In this document: positions 9,998 to 20,604 of the stretch, piece after piece
Position numbering within the stretch: the first letter of the stretch is position 1
How the letters are laid out: each line of letters begins with the position of its first letter
Source: Ilyonectria destructans
Lineage: Eukaryota; Ascomycota; Sordariomycetes; Hypocreales; Nectriaceae
Length of the DNA: 64,000 bases
Assembly (NCBI GenBank): GCA_020740775.1
Contig: JAHEWK010000002.1
Coordinates: 558,001 to 622,000 of the forward strand
Direction: 5' to 3'
Notes under the pieces: model-generated
The model's database searches: none
Told to the model about the DNA's origin: nothing
The model's input: only the letters and a program-made list of their open reading frames with translations
Position numbers and translations under genes: made by a program

Positions 9998-12946
9998 GGT
10001 GAGCCAGGTTGTCGAGATTTCGATCAGGGAACTCTTAAGACGCGAAATCGAGTTGCGGGATTGGTGTTGTGATGGAAATGAATTCGCTTCTCGTCATCCA
10101 TACGGCATCTGAGAGCCGTGTGGGCAAGCATCGAATTCTGGACGTGTCTCGGCGAAGCAATGCTTGTGTTGGGGGATTCAGAATGTCCAGCTCGCCTCAG
10201 CTGCTGCTTTATAGTGAGCTTTGAAATGTGCTTATTCCACGCCTGCGGCAAGTTCCGGCTTCTGAGCAAAGTTGGGAGACAGTCACGGTCGAGTTCTGTC
10301 TGTAATTGGTGAGCGGGCGAATTTGAATACCCCCGGGGCTAGGCGGCGCCACTCTATTTACCCTTACAGCCCGGGACAATATGCCACACGACGTATCACA
10401 ACATGGCGTCCTCGGTGACTTGCCAAACGAAGGCGCCATGCCAGACGCGCCCTCCTTATTAGTGGTGGCTTGAGGAACACAAGCTGGCGAGCCCATACCG
10501 TAGAGGTGGCGTTGAGGGCTACATGATGAGATATTTTGCACGCACGATGACAGCAGATCAAGACAAAACAATTAGAGGACACCTTTGTCCGGTCAATAGG
10601 AGGGTGAATCATTTGAAACGGTGGATTTTGGCCAAGACCCGACGGACCATCTCCGATGGCACACAAGGCTGAACCCACGCGCAACGGGATGCCGAGACAC
10701 TCTAGCCAGTTCCCCGGAGCCATGTCAAAGCGCTCGGGCGCCGCTAGGACTTCAGGCACAGGGACAATGAGACACGGCTTGGAATGTGATCCGAGAGACT
10801 TCCCGCAGGCGCCTTGTGTCACACGACTAAGCCAAGCCAAAAGGGCGATCTGTCTTGAGTGCGGCGACATTAACACCGCTGGCCCAGGCACTGGTGCAGA
10901 TTGCGATTCCCGGAGGCGGCTTCGTCCTGTCCAATCTGCAGCTTCCCGTATCAGCCGACTCGCATAGTTCCCTTGGCCTCCGCATCTATTCTTCAACATT
11001 TGGCATCTGTTGGTCTCATCAGCTTTCGTTCATAAAACAACCCTGTCTGTCTAGTTCTCACGGGCGTACGGCTGCGCCCCAAAATGCTATTGCCACCCGT
11101 CACCCTTCAAGCCGGTTCACAAGCCACCGCACGGGTCCTGCGGCTTCTTCCGTTCTTGGCTGTAGCTCCAACCCATCCATGAACTGAACTCATTTAACCA
11201 GGACCAGGGAAACGCACTATGGCTGTGATTTTCCAGCCAACTTATCAAGATTAAGGATAGTTGAAGTGAGACTTGCTTCTTCTTGTTTGATCGTCCCTAT
11301 TCGTCTAATCTGGCAAGTCGGGACTCGGTATTGTCTGCCGAATCTCAGCCCTGAATTTGGGAAGCCCATGAATGAATAAAATTTATTCCGCCCGGGAGGA
11401 CTAACCTTATAGGGCCAGAGGCGCTAAGCTATGTACAGTTCCCAAGTTCATCGTTCGCATCTCCCAGAAGCGCCATATCCTTTCTCGTCCGCTAATCGTA
11501 GAATTCGGGGTAGGGTTGGCACACGGGCGGCCTCATGAGGTTTCCCGACGACTGCCTCCCCCCTGAAGGCGAATACAAAATATCCGTATCGTGGGCGACC
11601 AAATCAATGCCCGACTCGACTGAAAGTGGGATATATACACTTGCTAGTTCTCAATGATACAAGGTCATTTTGTGGTGGACTGTGCGTAGCTTGGCTGGCA
11701 GCTGCGGGTATGATCCGTCAGATCTCTGTACTGTTTAGCTGAACGAGCGGGGCTGCAACTGCACAGCGCCACTTCCCATGATCCTTCGACGACATCCCTA
11801 GTCGCAATGTAATAATATCCCTCGTAGCAATCAGCCAAAAAGGCTCGTAGGAGGTTGAACAACTTTCGCGGCCTTTTCTTCTTCACCGGCTGGGCTCCAA
11901 GTTCTGGACACAGAAGTTTGGCCAGTTCCTCACAGCTACAGTACTGTGATTACCCGATGGAAGGGTCGATCACATCGGTCAGGATTGCCTTTCTAAGCCA
12001 GCCTACTGAGGGTCTTCTCTAATTCTTTGCTGGGCCTGGGGGATGGCTGGAGAGTATCTTAGCGTGCGAAGTTTCTTTCTTTACATGTTCCATGAACTTG
12101 AACTTCTCTTTAAACCAAATGCCCAACCAACGGGCTACTGATCCTCGGCTAGAATGGATATTGAAGTAAAGGTCACGTCCAACCTCGCCCGTGTAGGAAA
12201 GATCAGATATGACTTATCCGGGTCAAAAGTGCAGAGAAACTTTATTCGATATGCAGTATGTGCAATAAAAATTCAGCAAGGGCGATATCTTTCGGTAGTC
12301 GCACACACTATTTTAAAACATTATTGGGGCATTGATACTGGTTGTACTTTCGGCGAATCCACCCTCCTCAGAGTACTCACAACCACGACCTGATAATTGA
12401 TCACGGCAGTTCTCTGCTTTTACTGGCCTCAGAAGCGGTTTAAGCTTCCACGGCAGCGACGGGTGCAGACTTGGATCAGGCGACCGTATGAAGGACGGTG
12501 TGCACATGCTCAAAATTCCTCCGGAAACTCTTGTTAATTCGCTATGTCTTCTTTTGTGACACCCGTTGTAATGATGAGCTTCACCTACCCTGTACTACGG
12601 ACGTTCTTTTGGTGGCAAATATAATGGTGAGATTGCCTAATACGGATAGCCCGACTCAATTAACTTAAGGATTGACCGAGCTGACTATTAGCCCCAGCGC
12701 CACTCCCCTTTCTGGGCTAGGGCGCAGCTAATCCTCAGAAGCTGCCCTATCCCGATTGACTGTGTCCGCACTAACGCGTTGATCGATCCAGAGTCGGAGG
12801 CAATTGGATGGCAGGCTAGCTTAGTTATCAATAGTGCGCAATCTAGCTGTCAATAGCGCGTAACTGCAGCTACAAAGCAGTAGACCTAACCTAGTTGAGA
12901 GAGAGTAGTAGCTTAAGGGGCTTGCCATCCCATTTATTCCCGCTCG
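9998..12946. other. long gene-poor region
   Basis: A 211-codon minus-strand frame at 10364-10999 overlaps plus-strand frames of similar length. None has family motifs, transmembrane pattern or splice context that I recognise, so I do not call a gene. 11190-12820 is AT-balanced and empty. A 22-bp direct repeat lies at 12822-12865. An unusual gene or a relic could be hidden here. Confidence 0.4.
12822..12865. repeat. 22-bp tandem duplication
   Basis: Two adjacent units, tagttatcaatagtgcgcaa(tc) and tagctgtcaatagcgcgtaa(ct), differing at a few positions, upstream of the arylsulfotransferase-like gene. Confidence 0.6.
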
Positions 12947-13171
12947 GTGGCAAGCAAGGGCGACATCTGTCACGTTTTTCGCGCGATTCCGTGTTCAACG
13001 CACATCCAAAAAACAGCTTTGCTTGAGACACGATCTCGTCGATTGCTTCATTGCCCGCACAGCCGTGGAACACGTTGCTCCGCGCCGCGATTGTCTCGGA
13101 CAGGCTTCTCGACAAGGTTGACCGCCCTACCACCAATTCGCTCTTGGCGAACGCGCCCTTGTGTTGATGGA

Positions 13172-14839
13172 ATGCAACCTCCCACTTCAACCCGGACGGC
13201 CAGGTTGATCGGCGTCGGCATTCTCGCCAATCTCATATTCGCCTACTGGTATTTCTTTTCTTCGACCTCTTATTCACAGCCAACCGTGATTCCGCCGCCG
13301 GCCTTCCCGGTGTTTCCTTCTCACGCCTACACCAAGGTGGTGTACCCAGAAGACACCGACATCTGGCCCTACCGGGTGTATAAGAGCTCGCCCTTTACAC
13401 CGCCGTTTCTCACAGTCAAAAGAAATGGAGGCGCCATCGCAGAGGGGTATCTATTTATGACCCCAAAGTCTCGGGGTCCGAAGGGTGCCCAGCAGAGTTT
13501 GCCTGTCATTATGACCAACGACAACGACCTTGTCTACTGCCTTGATGACATTTACAACTACAACAATTTCCAAGTCCAGTCGTACCACGGCAAGCCCTAT
13601 CTGACTGCCTGGGAAGGCTTCGCTGTAACGGGCTATGGTTATGGGCGATGGATCCTCATGGATAGCGGATACATCAAGAACACCATTCCCTTCGATGGTA
13701 ACTTCAACATAGCGCTGAAGGATAAAACGCCCCCTGGTTTCATGGACTTTCATGAAAGCCAAGTCACGTCGGAAGGAACTGTCCTGGTTACCGCCTACAA
13801 CACTACGCCATTTGACCTGAGCACGAAGGGCGGCAGTGGCGCTAGATGGGTGGTGGACAGCTTACTCTATGAGATCGATATCGAGACCCAAGAGGTGGTC
13901 TTCCGCTGGAGCGCCCTCGATCATATTGACCCTTTCGGCTCCAGGATGCCTCTACCCTCAAACCGTGGTGATGGCTCGGAGCAGCTACCGTATGACTTTT
14001 TTCACCTCAACTCAATGCAGCTTTTAACGCCGGATACTATTCTTATCAGCAGCCGCCATTTCTGGGCATGCTACCTGATCTCTCGAAAAACTGGCGAGAT
14101 TATTTGGATGCTGGACGGTAGCGGCGAGAATGGGGTAGGGAATTTTGGTCCATTGCCGCTGGAGGGCCAGTTTCGTTACCAACACCATGCACGAGGGTTC
14201 AATGTGACCGACAAGGGCTTCCAGCTCAGTCTATATGATAACCACAATAGGGAAGGTGAACCGGATTCGATGGATAGTAGAGCCATTCTACTAGATGTAT
14301 CGATGCCTCCCAACCTGACAATACCGCCCGTCGTTTTGCGCAGCATGAACCCTCTCGACAGGGTTATTGCCTACAGCCAGGGCAACTATGACGCCAAGCT
14401 GAGCAATGGCAACCAGCTGGTGGTTTACGGTCAGATCCCAATGATCCGGGAGTATGGTCCGTCCAATAACAGTGCTGATATTCGCTGGGAGGGCCGGTTT
14501 GGGAATGACAATCTGGTACAGAGCTACCGGGCCTCCAAGTCCACATGGAAGGCAACGCCGAAGCAATGGGCGCCGTCACTGGTATATGAGAAGGACGGCT
14601 CAGATATAGCGGCGTACATAAGTTGGAATGGGGCTACGGAGGTCGAGTATTGGAGATTGTATGAGGTAGGCATTGGGGCAGAGTTAAAACCCCTCGGTCA
14701 AGCAACTGCCAGGGGTTTTGAAACGGTCGTTAATATCCCCAGCCACCTTAATGAAACGCAATGCATTCTGGCAGCAGCTATTCAGGATGGGAAGGAAGTG
14801 AGGCTATCCAATAGGGCTTGTCATGGGACTCAGCATTAG
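13172..14839 (+). CDS. arylsulfotransferase-fold (ASST family) membrane-anchored protein
   Basis: Single-exon protein of 555 residues from the ATG at 13172. Upstream in-frame sequence is open but lacks an ATG before this point. Residues 14-33 (GVGILANLIFAYWYFF) form a signal anchor. The rest matches the fungal ASST family of beta-propeller proteins: FHESQVTSEGTVLVTAYNTT, then W-rich blades such as GEIIWMLDG and an FRYQHHARG segment with paired His residues. Bacterial ASSTs move sulfate between phenols using a catalytic His; the fungal members have no proven reaction, so the function is open. It probably faces the secretory lumen or cell surface. No clustered partners. Confidence 0.75.
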   Translation: MQPPTSTRTARLIGVGILANLIFAYWYFFSSTSYSQPTVIPPPAFPVFPSHAYTKVVYPEDTDIWPYRVYKSSPFTPPFLTVKRNGGAIAEGYLFMTPKSRGPKGAQQSLPVIMTNDNDLVYCLDDIYNYNNFQVQSYHGKPYLTAWEGFAVTGYGYGRWILMDSGYIKNTIPFDGNFNIALKDKTPPGFMDFHESQVTSEGTVLVTAYNTTPFDLSTKGGSGARWVVDSLLYEIDIETQEVVFRWSALDHIDPFGSRMPLPSNRGDGSEQLPYDFFHLNSMQLLTPDTILISSRHFWACYLISRKTGEIIWMLDGSGENGVGNFGPLPLEGQFRYQHHARGFNVTDKGFQLSLYDNHNREGEPDSMDSRAILLDVSMPPNLTIPPVVLRSMNPLDRVIAYSQGNYDAKLSNGNQLVVYGQIPMIREYGPSNNSADIRWEGRFGNDNLVQSYRASKSTWKATPKQWAPSLVYEKDGSDIAAYISWNGATEVEYWRLYEVGIGAELKPLGQATARGFETVVNIPSHLNETQCILAAAIQDGKEVRLSNRACHGTQH

Positions 14840-15171
14840 TTAATACATCGATACAATTTTATGTGTGGTCGGTGCGTTTATTAGGGGTACTGTTTAGGTG
14901 CTGTGGTACTAGTATGTTATATTGACAACTCAGAGACAAGTCCCCGCGATTTATAACCTGTTCAACCACAAAGCTAGCGAGGCAAAAGGGGACTCTATAT
15001 CTCTGGCTTCTATGGATGTAGTATATGCGCCTGGTACCTCAGCAAAAACGAAAGCTCACCGCTCACTGGCTTGCAAAATAAATCCATACACCCCACGATT
15101 AAGGAAATCTAGCTGGTCAGGCAACACTTTCTTTCTACCTCTCGAGTACTTAAACTTTCCCAGAATATGAT
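14840..15171. other. intergenic between convergent genes
   Basis: 3' ends of the ASST-like gene (+) and the ferric-reductase-like gene (-) converge here; nothing else seen. Confidence 0.5.
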
Positions 15172-16879
15172 CTAAAACTCAAACACTTCCTCCTGAACGT
15201 AAAAGAGTCCTTGTTCATCACTGACACTCATTGCAGCATTTCTAGCCTGGTTAATAAGCTTTCGCGGCCCGCACAAGTTCACCGCGCCATCCATGCCGAC
15301 GCGGTCCATCTTGACTTGATTGAACCAAGCTTTGATGTTTGGTCGTCCTTGATGAACTGTCCATGGGCGTTCCGAAGGCTCAAGATCCTGCATTCTCAAG
15401 GACCCTTCTTCATCCGCATGTGGAGGCGCAGATCTCCCGCCACCCGTTACGTAGATGGAGATATCCAGAGTTACTGGAAGATCCTCCTTTGCCGATATCT
15501 CATACAGTTGGGTGAGCTCATCTTGAAACCACTCTATATGTCGAGAGTCCTTGACAACCCACAACAAGTGCACATGGGCCATAGTTTTGTGCGGTGATTG
15601 CGATCGAGGGCCAGCGCAAGAGGCGGCCTGTCTGATGGCATGAGACGCAATGCTGATGCCGGGTGTAATCCCAATACCACCGGCAACCAGGACAGTGAGA
15701 GGCAGCTTGCCCCATGGTATGCGCCCAACACCGTATGGCCCATCAAGGCGCATTTTAGGTCGAGTATCCATCATGCAGCTTGAATCGGAGGTGGGATGCA
15801 TACTGTGACCATTCGCGTTATTAGAGCTAGCATATTGCACAGCCTTTGTGAAGCCTCCAAGGCCTCGAACAGCAATAACAGCAACTTGCTCGGGGTCATT
15901 TGGAGCGCTTGCGATAGTGAAAGGGTGCCAGTTGATGAACGATATTTTTGGAAGTTGGAGCCACACAATCTGACCAGGACTCGCATTCCTCAATCCCTTG
16001 ACTTTGAACTTGGTGACACCGCCTTCGTAGCTCGTCATGTGCTGTATTTCAATGCGACGGAAGTTGTACGCAAATCGAATCGCCCGGTCAACCGCCCAAA
16101 GTAAGAGGCCTGGTAACAAGAACTCGGGCCCATGTGCCGCATGTATCAGAGCTCCGATCGTGAAGACAATGAACAGTCCGTGTGTGAAGTAGAAAACCTC
16201 GAAAAACCGCCGCCTTACCATAGGCAAAGCGGTGAGAAGCATGATTGCCAAGGCTATCCAAGCCATCAAACCGATTTGGATTCGCGTGTTGGTGAAGCTG
16301 GTCGCTAGCTGTTGGGTCTGTATGTAGTGCTGGATGTTGAAGGCAACATGAGCTGTTGCATGGGCTACAGTGGCAACACCAATCCAGCGATGGTATTGGA
16401 GTATCACCGGGCCTGGAATGCGCAGAACAGTCGCAAAAAGGTTGTTGCGCGAGGCCATGAGTAGTGCTAAGCCTCCGTTGGCAATCGTCAACCAGCCATA
16501 CAACTTGTAGTCGGTGGTGAACTGGTTCTCTTGTGTCCCGAATATGACATTGAGTGCGACGAACGCAGTGAAACGAGCAACGTCGGCAATGTGATAATCC
16601 GTGAAGAAGGGAAGGGGAAGCGGAAAACCAAGAAGCTTGTGAAGTTGGACTGTGAATGTCCAATGCAAAACATGGCGGTCTTTTCGTCGATCTGGTTCGA
16701 GATCAGTAATGCGATTTCAACATGAATTAAAGTCAAGGCAAAATATCCTTACGGTTGTTGTAGTTTTGATAGGCGAATGTCGTGAAAGGTAGGAGGCTCT
16801 CCGCAACGAGAAGCCCAATGACCGAGCCAAAGTAAACTCTGGTGGCCGTGTATTGATCCGCGATCACGGGTCGAACCAT
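15172..16879 (-). CDS. ferric-reductase-like transmembrane oxidoreductase (FRE/NOX superfamily)
   Basis: Two exons, 16879-16753 and 16691-15172, join in phase to about 548 residues; a second acceptor at 16649 would also keep the frame and give a shorter join. It moves electrons from cytosolic NADPH via FAD and two haems across the membrane, typically to reduce Fe3+ or Cu2+. The haem-ligand helices YHRWIGVATVAHATAH and FYFTHGLFIVFTIGALIHAAH each carry paired histidines. WHPFTIASAP is the FAD motif and AGGIGITPG the nucleotide-binding glycine motif; the C-terminus FYVQEEVFEF is typical of the family. The gene is divergent from the DM13 gene at 17995, with a shared repeat-containing promoter. 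Confidence 0.88.
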
Positions 16880-17339
16880 CTTGAAGACTGAACGAAGAAA
16901 GATTGTAGGAGGAAGGCTGGAATGCTGCGAAATGGATATGGTTTCTTTACTGCTCTGCAATATCAGGGAAGGCCAAGACTAAATACTTTGCTAGATTAGC
17001 ACCGGTACTTTCTGCCGGTGTTATGCCAAGCCACGGGGTGAGACTAGCTCAGCGTTGACCGTAGAGAGAAACTGTCTGGGTTCCCAGGACAAAGATCTGC
17101 GGCTGCGCTTTTAGGAATCCAAATTGCCCAACACGGGCCGGGCTGAGTACCTCAAGGACCAAGCAGCATATTGTGTAAAGCTGAATATAGTGGCTTGCAA
17201 GATTCCAACAATGAGACAGGAGGCTGAGAGATAAGAGGCCAATCAGACAACAATCCTTTACCAACCCGATTCCAAATTAACTGTTGCGACTATGCAGGCT
17301 TAAAACTTTGGGAAGACAGTGCAGCTTGTGGCGCTATTG
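16880..17339. promoter_or_regulatory. 5' region of the ferric-reductase-like gene
   Basis: Upstream half of a 1.1-kb bidirectional intergenic region. No further gene seen. Confidence 0.5.
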
Positions 17340-17800
17340 TTGCGCCCAGCTCGGACACAGTCATCAGAATTTCCTGTTTGAGAAATTTAGATCAAAAGAT
17401 CCAACTTAAATGAACCACAGAGTGAAACGTGCGGCGCTAAATGTCAGCGCGTATTCAGTCGGCCGCGCCACGCTTGGATCTGACGGTAATCAGAATTTCC
17501 TATTCCGGAAATCTAGATTGAGAGGCTTAGCTTAAGTTACATCGACCACAGAGTAAGACAACCTACAGCACTCAATGTCAGCGCGTACTCAGTCGGCTGC
17601 GCCAAGCTTGGATACGGTAATCAGAATTTCCGATTCCGGAAATCTAGACTAAGAGATCTACATGAACCACAGAGTAAGACGGCCTACAGCACTAAATATT
17701 AGCACATACGTCAATCGCTTCGCCAGCTTGAATACAGTAATCGGAATTTCCTATCCCGGAAATCCAGACCTAAGGGACTGAAATGATTCACAGCTCTGCG
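17340..17800. repeat. four tandem ~125-bp promoter repeats with TTCCGGAA-type palindromes
   Basis: Four units start with the word TCAGAATTTCC or TCGGAATTTCC at 17364, 17490, 17621 and 17741 (periods 126, 131 and 120). Each begins with an imperfect palindrome of the form AGAATTTCCTATTCCGGAAA. Each of the first three then carries an ACCACAGAGT word, a GTCAGCGCGTA-like word and a CAGTCGGC..CGCCA-CTTGGAT word. The last unit is the most diverged and breaks off near 17800. The array sits between the divergent ferric-reductase-like and DM13 genes and probably acts as a multi-site regulatory region. Confidence 0.85.
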
Positions 17801-17804
17801 AAAA

Positions 17805-17994
17805 CCTCAGATTATTTATAATATCCATAGGGAACCTTCTTTACTGGAAATATCAGAGCCTCCAACAGTCGCAAACTACCAACCCCAGTCAAGATATTTT
17901 CTCTATTTTCCACACCAATCATCGATCAAACCCCCAATCTTTACTCTATCAACTTTAGCCTACCAACCATATTTTGCCAGTTTTTCTCGACATA
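17805..17994 (+). promoter_or_regulatory. core promoter and 5' leader of the DM13 gene
   Basis: A TATA-like tatttataat lies at about 17813-17822. After it comes a long pyrimidine- and CAA-rich leader (tctctattttccacaccaat, cccccaatctttactc) up to the ATG at 17995, as expected for a strongly expressed fungal gene. Confidence 0.55.
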
Positions 17995-18498
17995 ATGGCT
18001 TTCAAGTACGCCGCTTTTCTTCTGCCTTTGGGCGTCCTTGCCGCAAAGACTGGCGACTCCGGTGAACTATCTTCACTTGATGCTGGTCTTGGCGGAACCG
18101 TTGAAGTTGTCAACGATAACGAGCTGATGATCTCGGACTACAAGCTCAAGGATGCTTCATCGCCCGCCCTCTACTGGTGGGGTTCTGAGACAAAAGATTT
18201 ATCTTCCGGATTCCGCATCAACAATGAAAGGGTCAGCAAGGCTGCTTCGACTGATGTCATCACCGTCAAGCTCGATGCGGGCCATACTGCAGCCGATTTC
18301 TCCGTCGTCGGCCTCTGGTGTGAGAAGTTCGATGCCAACTTTGGCCAGGCGACGTTGAGTGCGGGAGGAAACTCTTCCTCCACTTCAACCGATAAGAAGG
18401 AGGATCAGAAGGGGGCGGCGTCGGGTTTGGCAAGTGGCAAGTCAGCTGCGGTTGGAGCGCTCTTGAGTGCCGTGGCTTTTGCAGCGTACCTTGTGTAA
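17995..18498 (+). CDS. GPI-type secreted DM13-domain protein
   Basis: Intronless 167-residue protein with a signal peptide (residues 1-18) and a C-terminal hydrophobic tail (AAVGALLSAVAFAAYLV) after a Ser/Lys/Gly linker, the layout of a GPI-anchored surface protein. The middle, residues 22-120, fits the DM13 domain: GTVEVVNDNELMISDYKL, then SPALYWWG, SGFRI, DVITVKL and VVGLWCEKFDANFGQATL. DM13 is predicted to be a redox module that works beside DOMON and cytochrome b561 domains. Here it stands alone and is divergent from a ferric-reductase-like gene across a 1.1-kb shared promoter, which suggests a role in surface electron transfer or metal reduction. That role is inference. Confidence 0.78.
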   Translation: MAFKYAAFLLPLGVLAAKTGDSGELSSLDAGLGGTVEVVNDNELMISDYKLKDASSPALYWWGSETKDLSSGFRINNERVSKAASTDVITVKLDAGHTAADFSVVGLWCEKFDANFGQATLSAGGNSSSTSTDKKEDQKGAASGLASGKSAAVGALLSAVAFAAYLV

Positions 18499-19032
18499 TC
18501 GTTAGATTGCGGACAGAGAGTCCACTTTAGATTGGAAGGGATGTTTCTTAGGTAACGCCCTCAAGACTTAGCCTTGGGTGGGTTGCAAGGAGTTTTGTCT
18601 TGTCTGGTGTACAATGTGGTCTAGTGCTTTCGCTGTTGCTGGGCTTGCCAATAAATGAATCAGATAATGGTGTGTCCAAGTTGATTTGATTTTGATAAAT
18701 TTCCCCCAAAAGCGCAGCCAATGATCCTTCGTTCTACCGCCGTGTCACCCACTACCCCGTTTTGTTTTTGAGGCACTTGGCCTTGTTTTGCTGTCGAGGT
18801 TGGTTGACAACCAACAGTAAGTATTGCCTTCGGCAATTGCTCACTGTCCCTCTGCAGAGTAGAACGAAGTCAGGCGTTGCCGAGCGGCTTGACGGCTTAC
18901 CTAGCTCTGTGGTCATATTTCCGGCGGGGAGCTTGTGGGCTTGACGGGATCGATATCAAGATGTGTGTCAAAGCACTACGGAGTCTTCAGCACACTATTC
19001 ACAGCCCACAGAAATAAAACAAACCAATATAT
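18499..19032. other. intergenic, no gene seen
   Basis: Likely the 3' UTR of the DM13 gene (aataaatgaat near 18650) followed by unrecognised sequence. Confidence 0.4.
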
Positions 19033-19485
19033 TTATAGCTTAGATATTCTCTCTAATTCCATCGTCGCCTGTTTCTCTACATTGTAGTATTTATGGAAAA
19101 TTGCAAGACTCTCGGGGTTTTGAACCACACTTGATTCCGCCTTTCTTTCACAAACAATATCCCTCCCAAGAGTTTCTAGCATTTTTTCATTAACAGTATA
19201 TGGTATGTCCGCAACGAAAATAATATACTTTGGAACATGCAGTCGGCTCAGTTTTGTGGCCATAATCTCGCGAGGATGTTCCTTGATGTTCTTCGATGCC
19301 CGAGCCGAAGATTGCAATTTCACAAACAAGATGACCGACTCATCCATGTCGTGCGGTCGTCTTTGCCCAACGCAGACAGAGTCCTCAATGTCTTTGACTT
19401 GTCTCAATATTATAAATCTCTGCGAACCTAAAACGGACACCAGATGGATTCAACACTCCATCCCTGTAAGCTGGTTGGCGGGGTC
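19033..19485 (-). pseudogene. acetoacetyl-CoA synthetase C-terminal relic
   Basis: Two minus-strand frames together match the C-terminal end of acetoacetyl-CoA synthetase. The segment DGVLNPSGVRFRFAEIYNIE (about 19413-19475) is in one frame. VKDIEDSVCVGQRRPHDMDE and the later LHVPKYIIFVADIPYTVNEK (to 19033) are in another. In a working enzyme these are continuous, so at least one frameshift separates them. Upstream there is no N-terminal adenylation domain. The final lysine region is degenerate (NEKMLE where NGKK is usual). This is a decayed fragment. Confidence 0.7.
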
Positions 19486-19588
19486 CTACACCAAAAGTAG
19501 CAGTTGGGAGTCCCACGGTCTTCCTGGCAAAATGACGCCTTGTGTGTCCTGTGAGCGCTGCTAGTGCTAGTGCAACTTTGACATCGCC

Positions 19589-20050
19589 ATGGCAAAGAAT
19601 GCTGTTCAAATGGGCTTTAAGCCGGACATCTTGTATCTTAAGGAGAGCGTCTCACCGTTTAACCAGAGCGGGCCCTCGCAGTACGCGGTGTCCTACCCGC
19701 AGAATCTGGAGCCTGCCTCTGTACAGCAAAAGATCATGCGCCATCCTTGGCTTGATGTATTCTCGTTTCCTAGGTTCAGATACAATGTCATACAAGCAGT
19801 CGCCGCGAGTCTCATGGACGAGGATGAACTGTGCGTTGACGTAGCGGAGATGAATTACGACGGCACGGCGAGGCCAAGTTTGATCATCCGGGGAGAACCT
19901 TGCAATCCTAGCGGCTTGGAAGCGTCGATTCTATTTCTTCGCAAATGGGGTTGGTTACTTCAAGGTTGTCCGGAGGTATTGGAAGCGACAAACAAATGGC
20001 GGGAGAGTAGGGGTGAAAATCGACTTCAATGGCATGATACTCAGATGTAA
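19589..20050 (+). CDS. DUF3425 domain only (bZIP-type regulator without its bZIP)
   Basis: A 153-residue frame carries the DUF3425 domain usual at the C-terminus of fungal bZIP regulators: IMRHPWLDVFSFPRFRYNVI, then DEDELCVDV, RGEPCNPSGLEASILFLRKW and GWLLQGCPEVLEATNKWRES. The basic region and leucine zipper are absent here and no such exon is visible upstream; the neighbouring sequence is the acetoacetyl-CoA synthetase relic on the other strand. It is either a 3' remnant of a regulator or a small expressed protein able to pair with intact partners. The frame is clean, so I list it as coding with caution. Confidence 0.5.
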   Translation: MAKNAVQMGFKPDILYLKESVSPFNQSGPSQYAVSYPQNLEPASVQQKIMRHPWLDVFSFPRFRYNVIQAVAASLMDEDELCVDVAEMNYDGTARPSLIIRGEPCNPSGLEASILFLRKWGWLLQGCPEVLEATNKWRESRGENRLQWHDTQM

Positions 20051-20604
20051 GGAAGAGGCAAGCCGTAATGAAGATGGTGATTGTGAAGTTTATTCCGACT
20101 GAAGCAAATGGCAGTGCCAACGTCAGCCAGCAGGTTCCATTCGCGTGATGACACCATCTTGAAACCATGCTCGGATGCATCAAATGGGGGATCCCGGTCC
20201 CGAGCTAATGCAGATGGCTGACAACAATGGGGGCCAACGCACTGAGACCGGGGGTGACGGGGAAGTTTGAAGAGGCTAGGTCCATGATTCTCGTAAGGAT
20301 ATAAGCGGGCCTCTGCAGATCTGAATGGCGTGGGAAAAACACCGTACCCTATCAATTAGCGAGAAAGCTCGAGAAGCGCGGTTCATCAGTAACTACCAAA
20401 AGGGTTGCTGCAACTTGCTGACATGCAAGAACTTGAATCCAACTTCAAATATACAATTGAGTGGCGGAATGGCTAGCCGAGAAATTGCATATTAGATGAA
20501 GCCTCCGCTACGCTATACTCGCAGTAAGCCCAAGAATATTTTGTCTCATTGACGTTTGTACGCCCACAGTACGAACAGTAAATATATTTTTATCCACCGG
20601 CGAC
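20051..20604. other. intergenic, no gene seen
   Basis: Upstream region of the SDR gene; an aatatatttttat stretch lies just before the ATG at 20605. Confidence 0.4.

Noticed and set aside
10364..10999. A 211-codon minus-strand open frame
   Set aside because: Frames of similar length overlap it on the plus strand. It has no motif, hydrophobic pattern or splice context, so high GC alone can explain it.
12947..13171. An N-terminal extension of the ASST-like protein
   Set aside because: The open frame extends upstream only from a GTG. The first ATG at 13172 directly precedes a good signal anchor.
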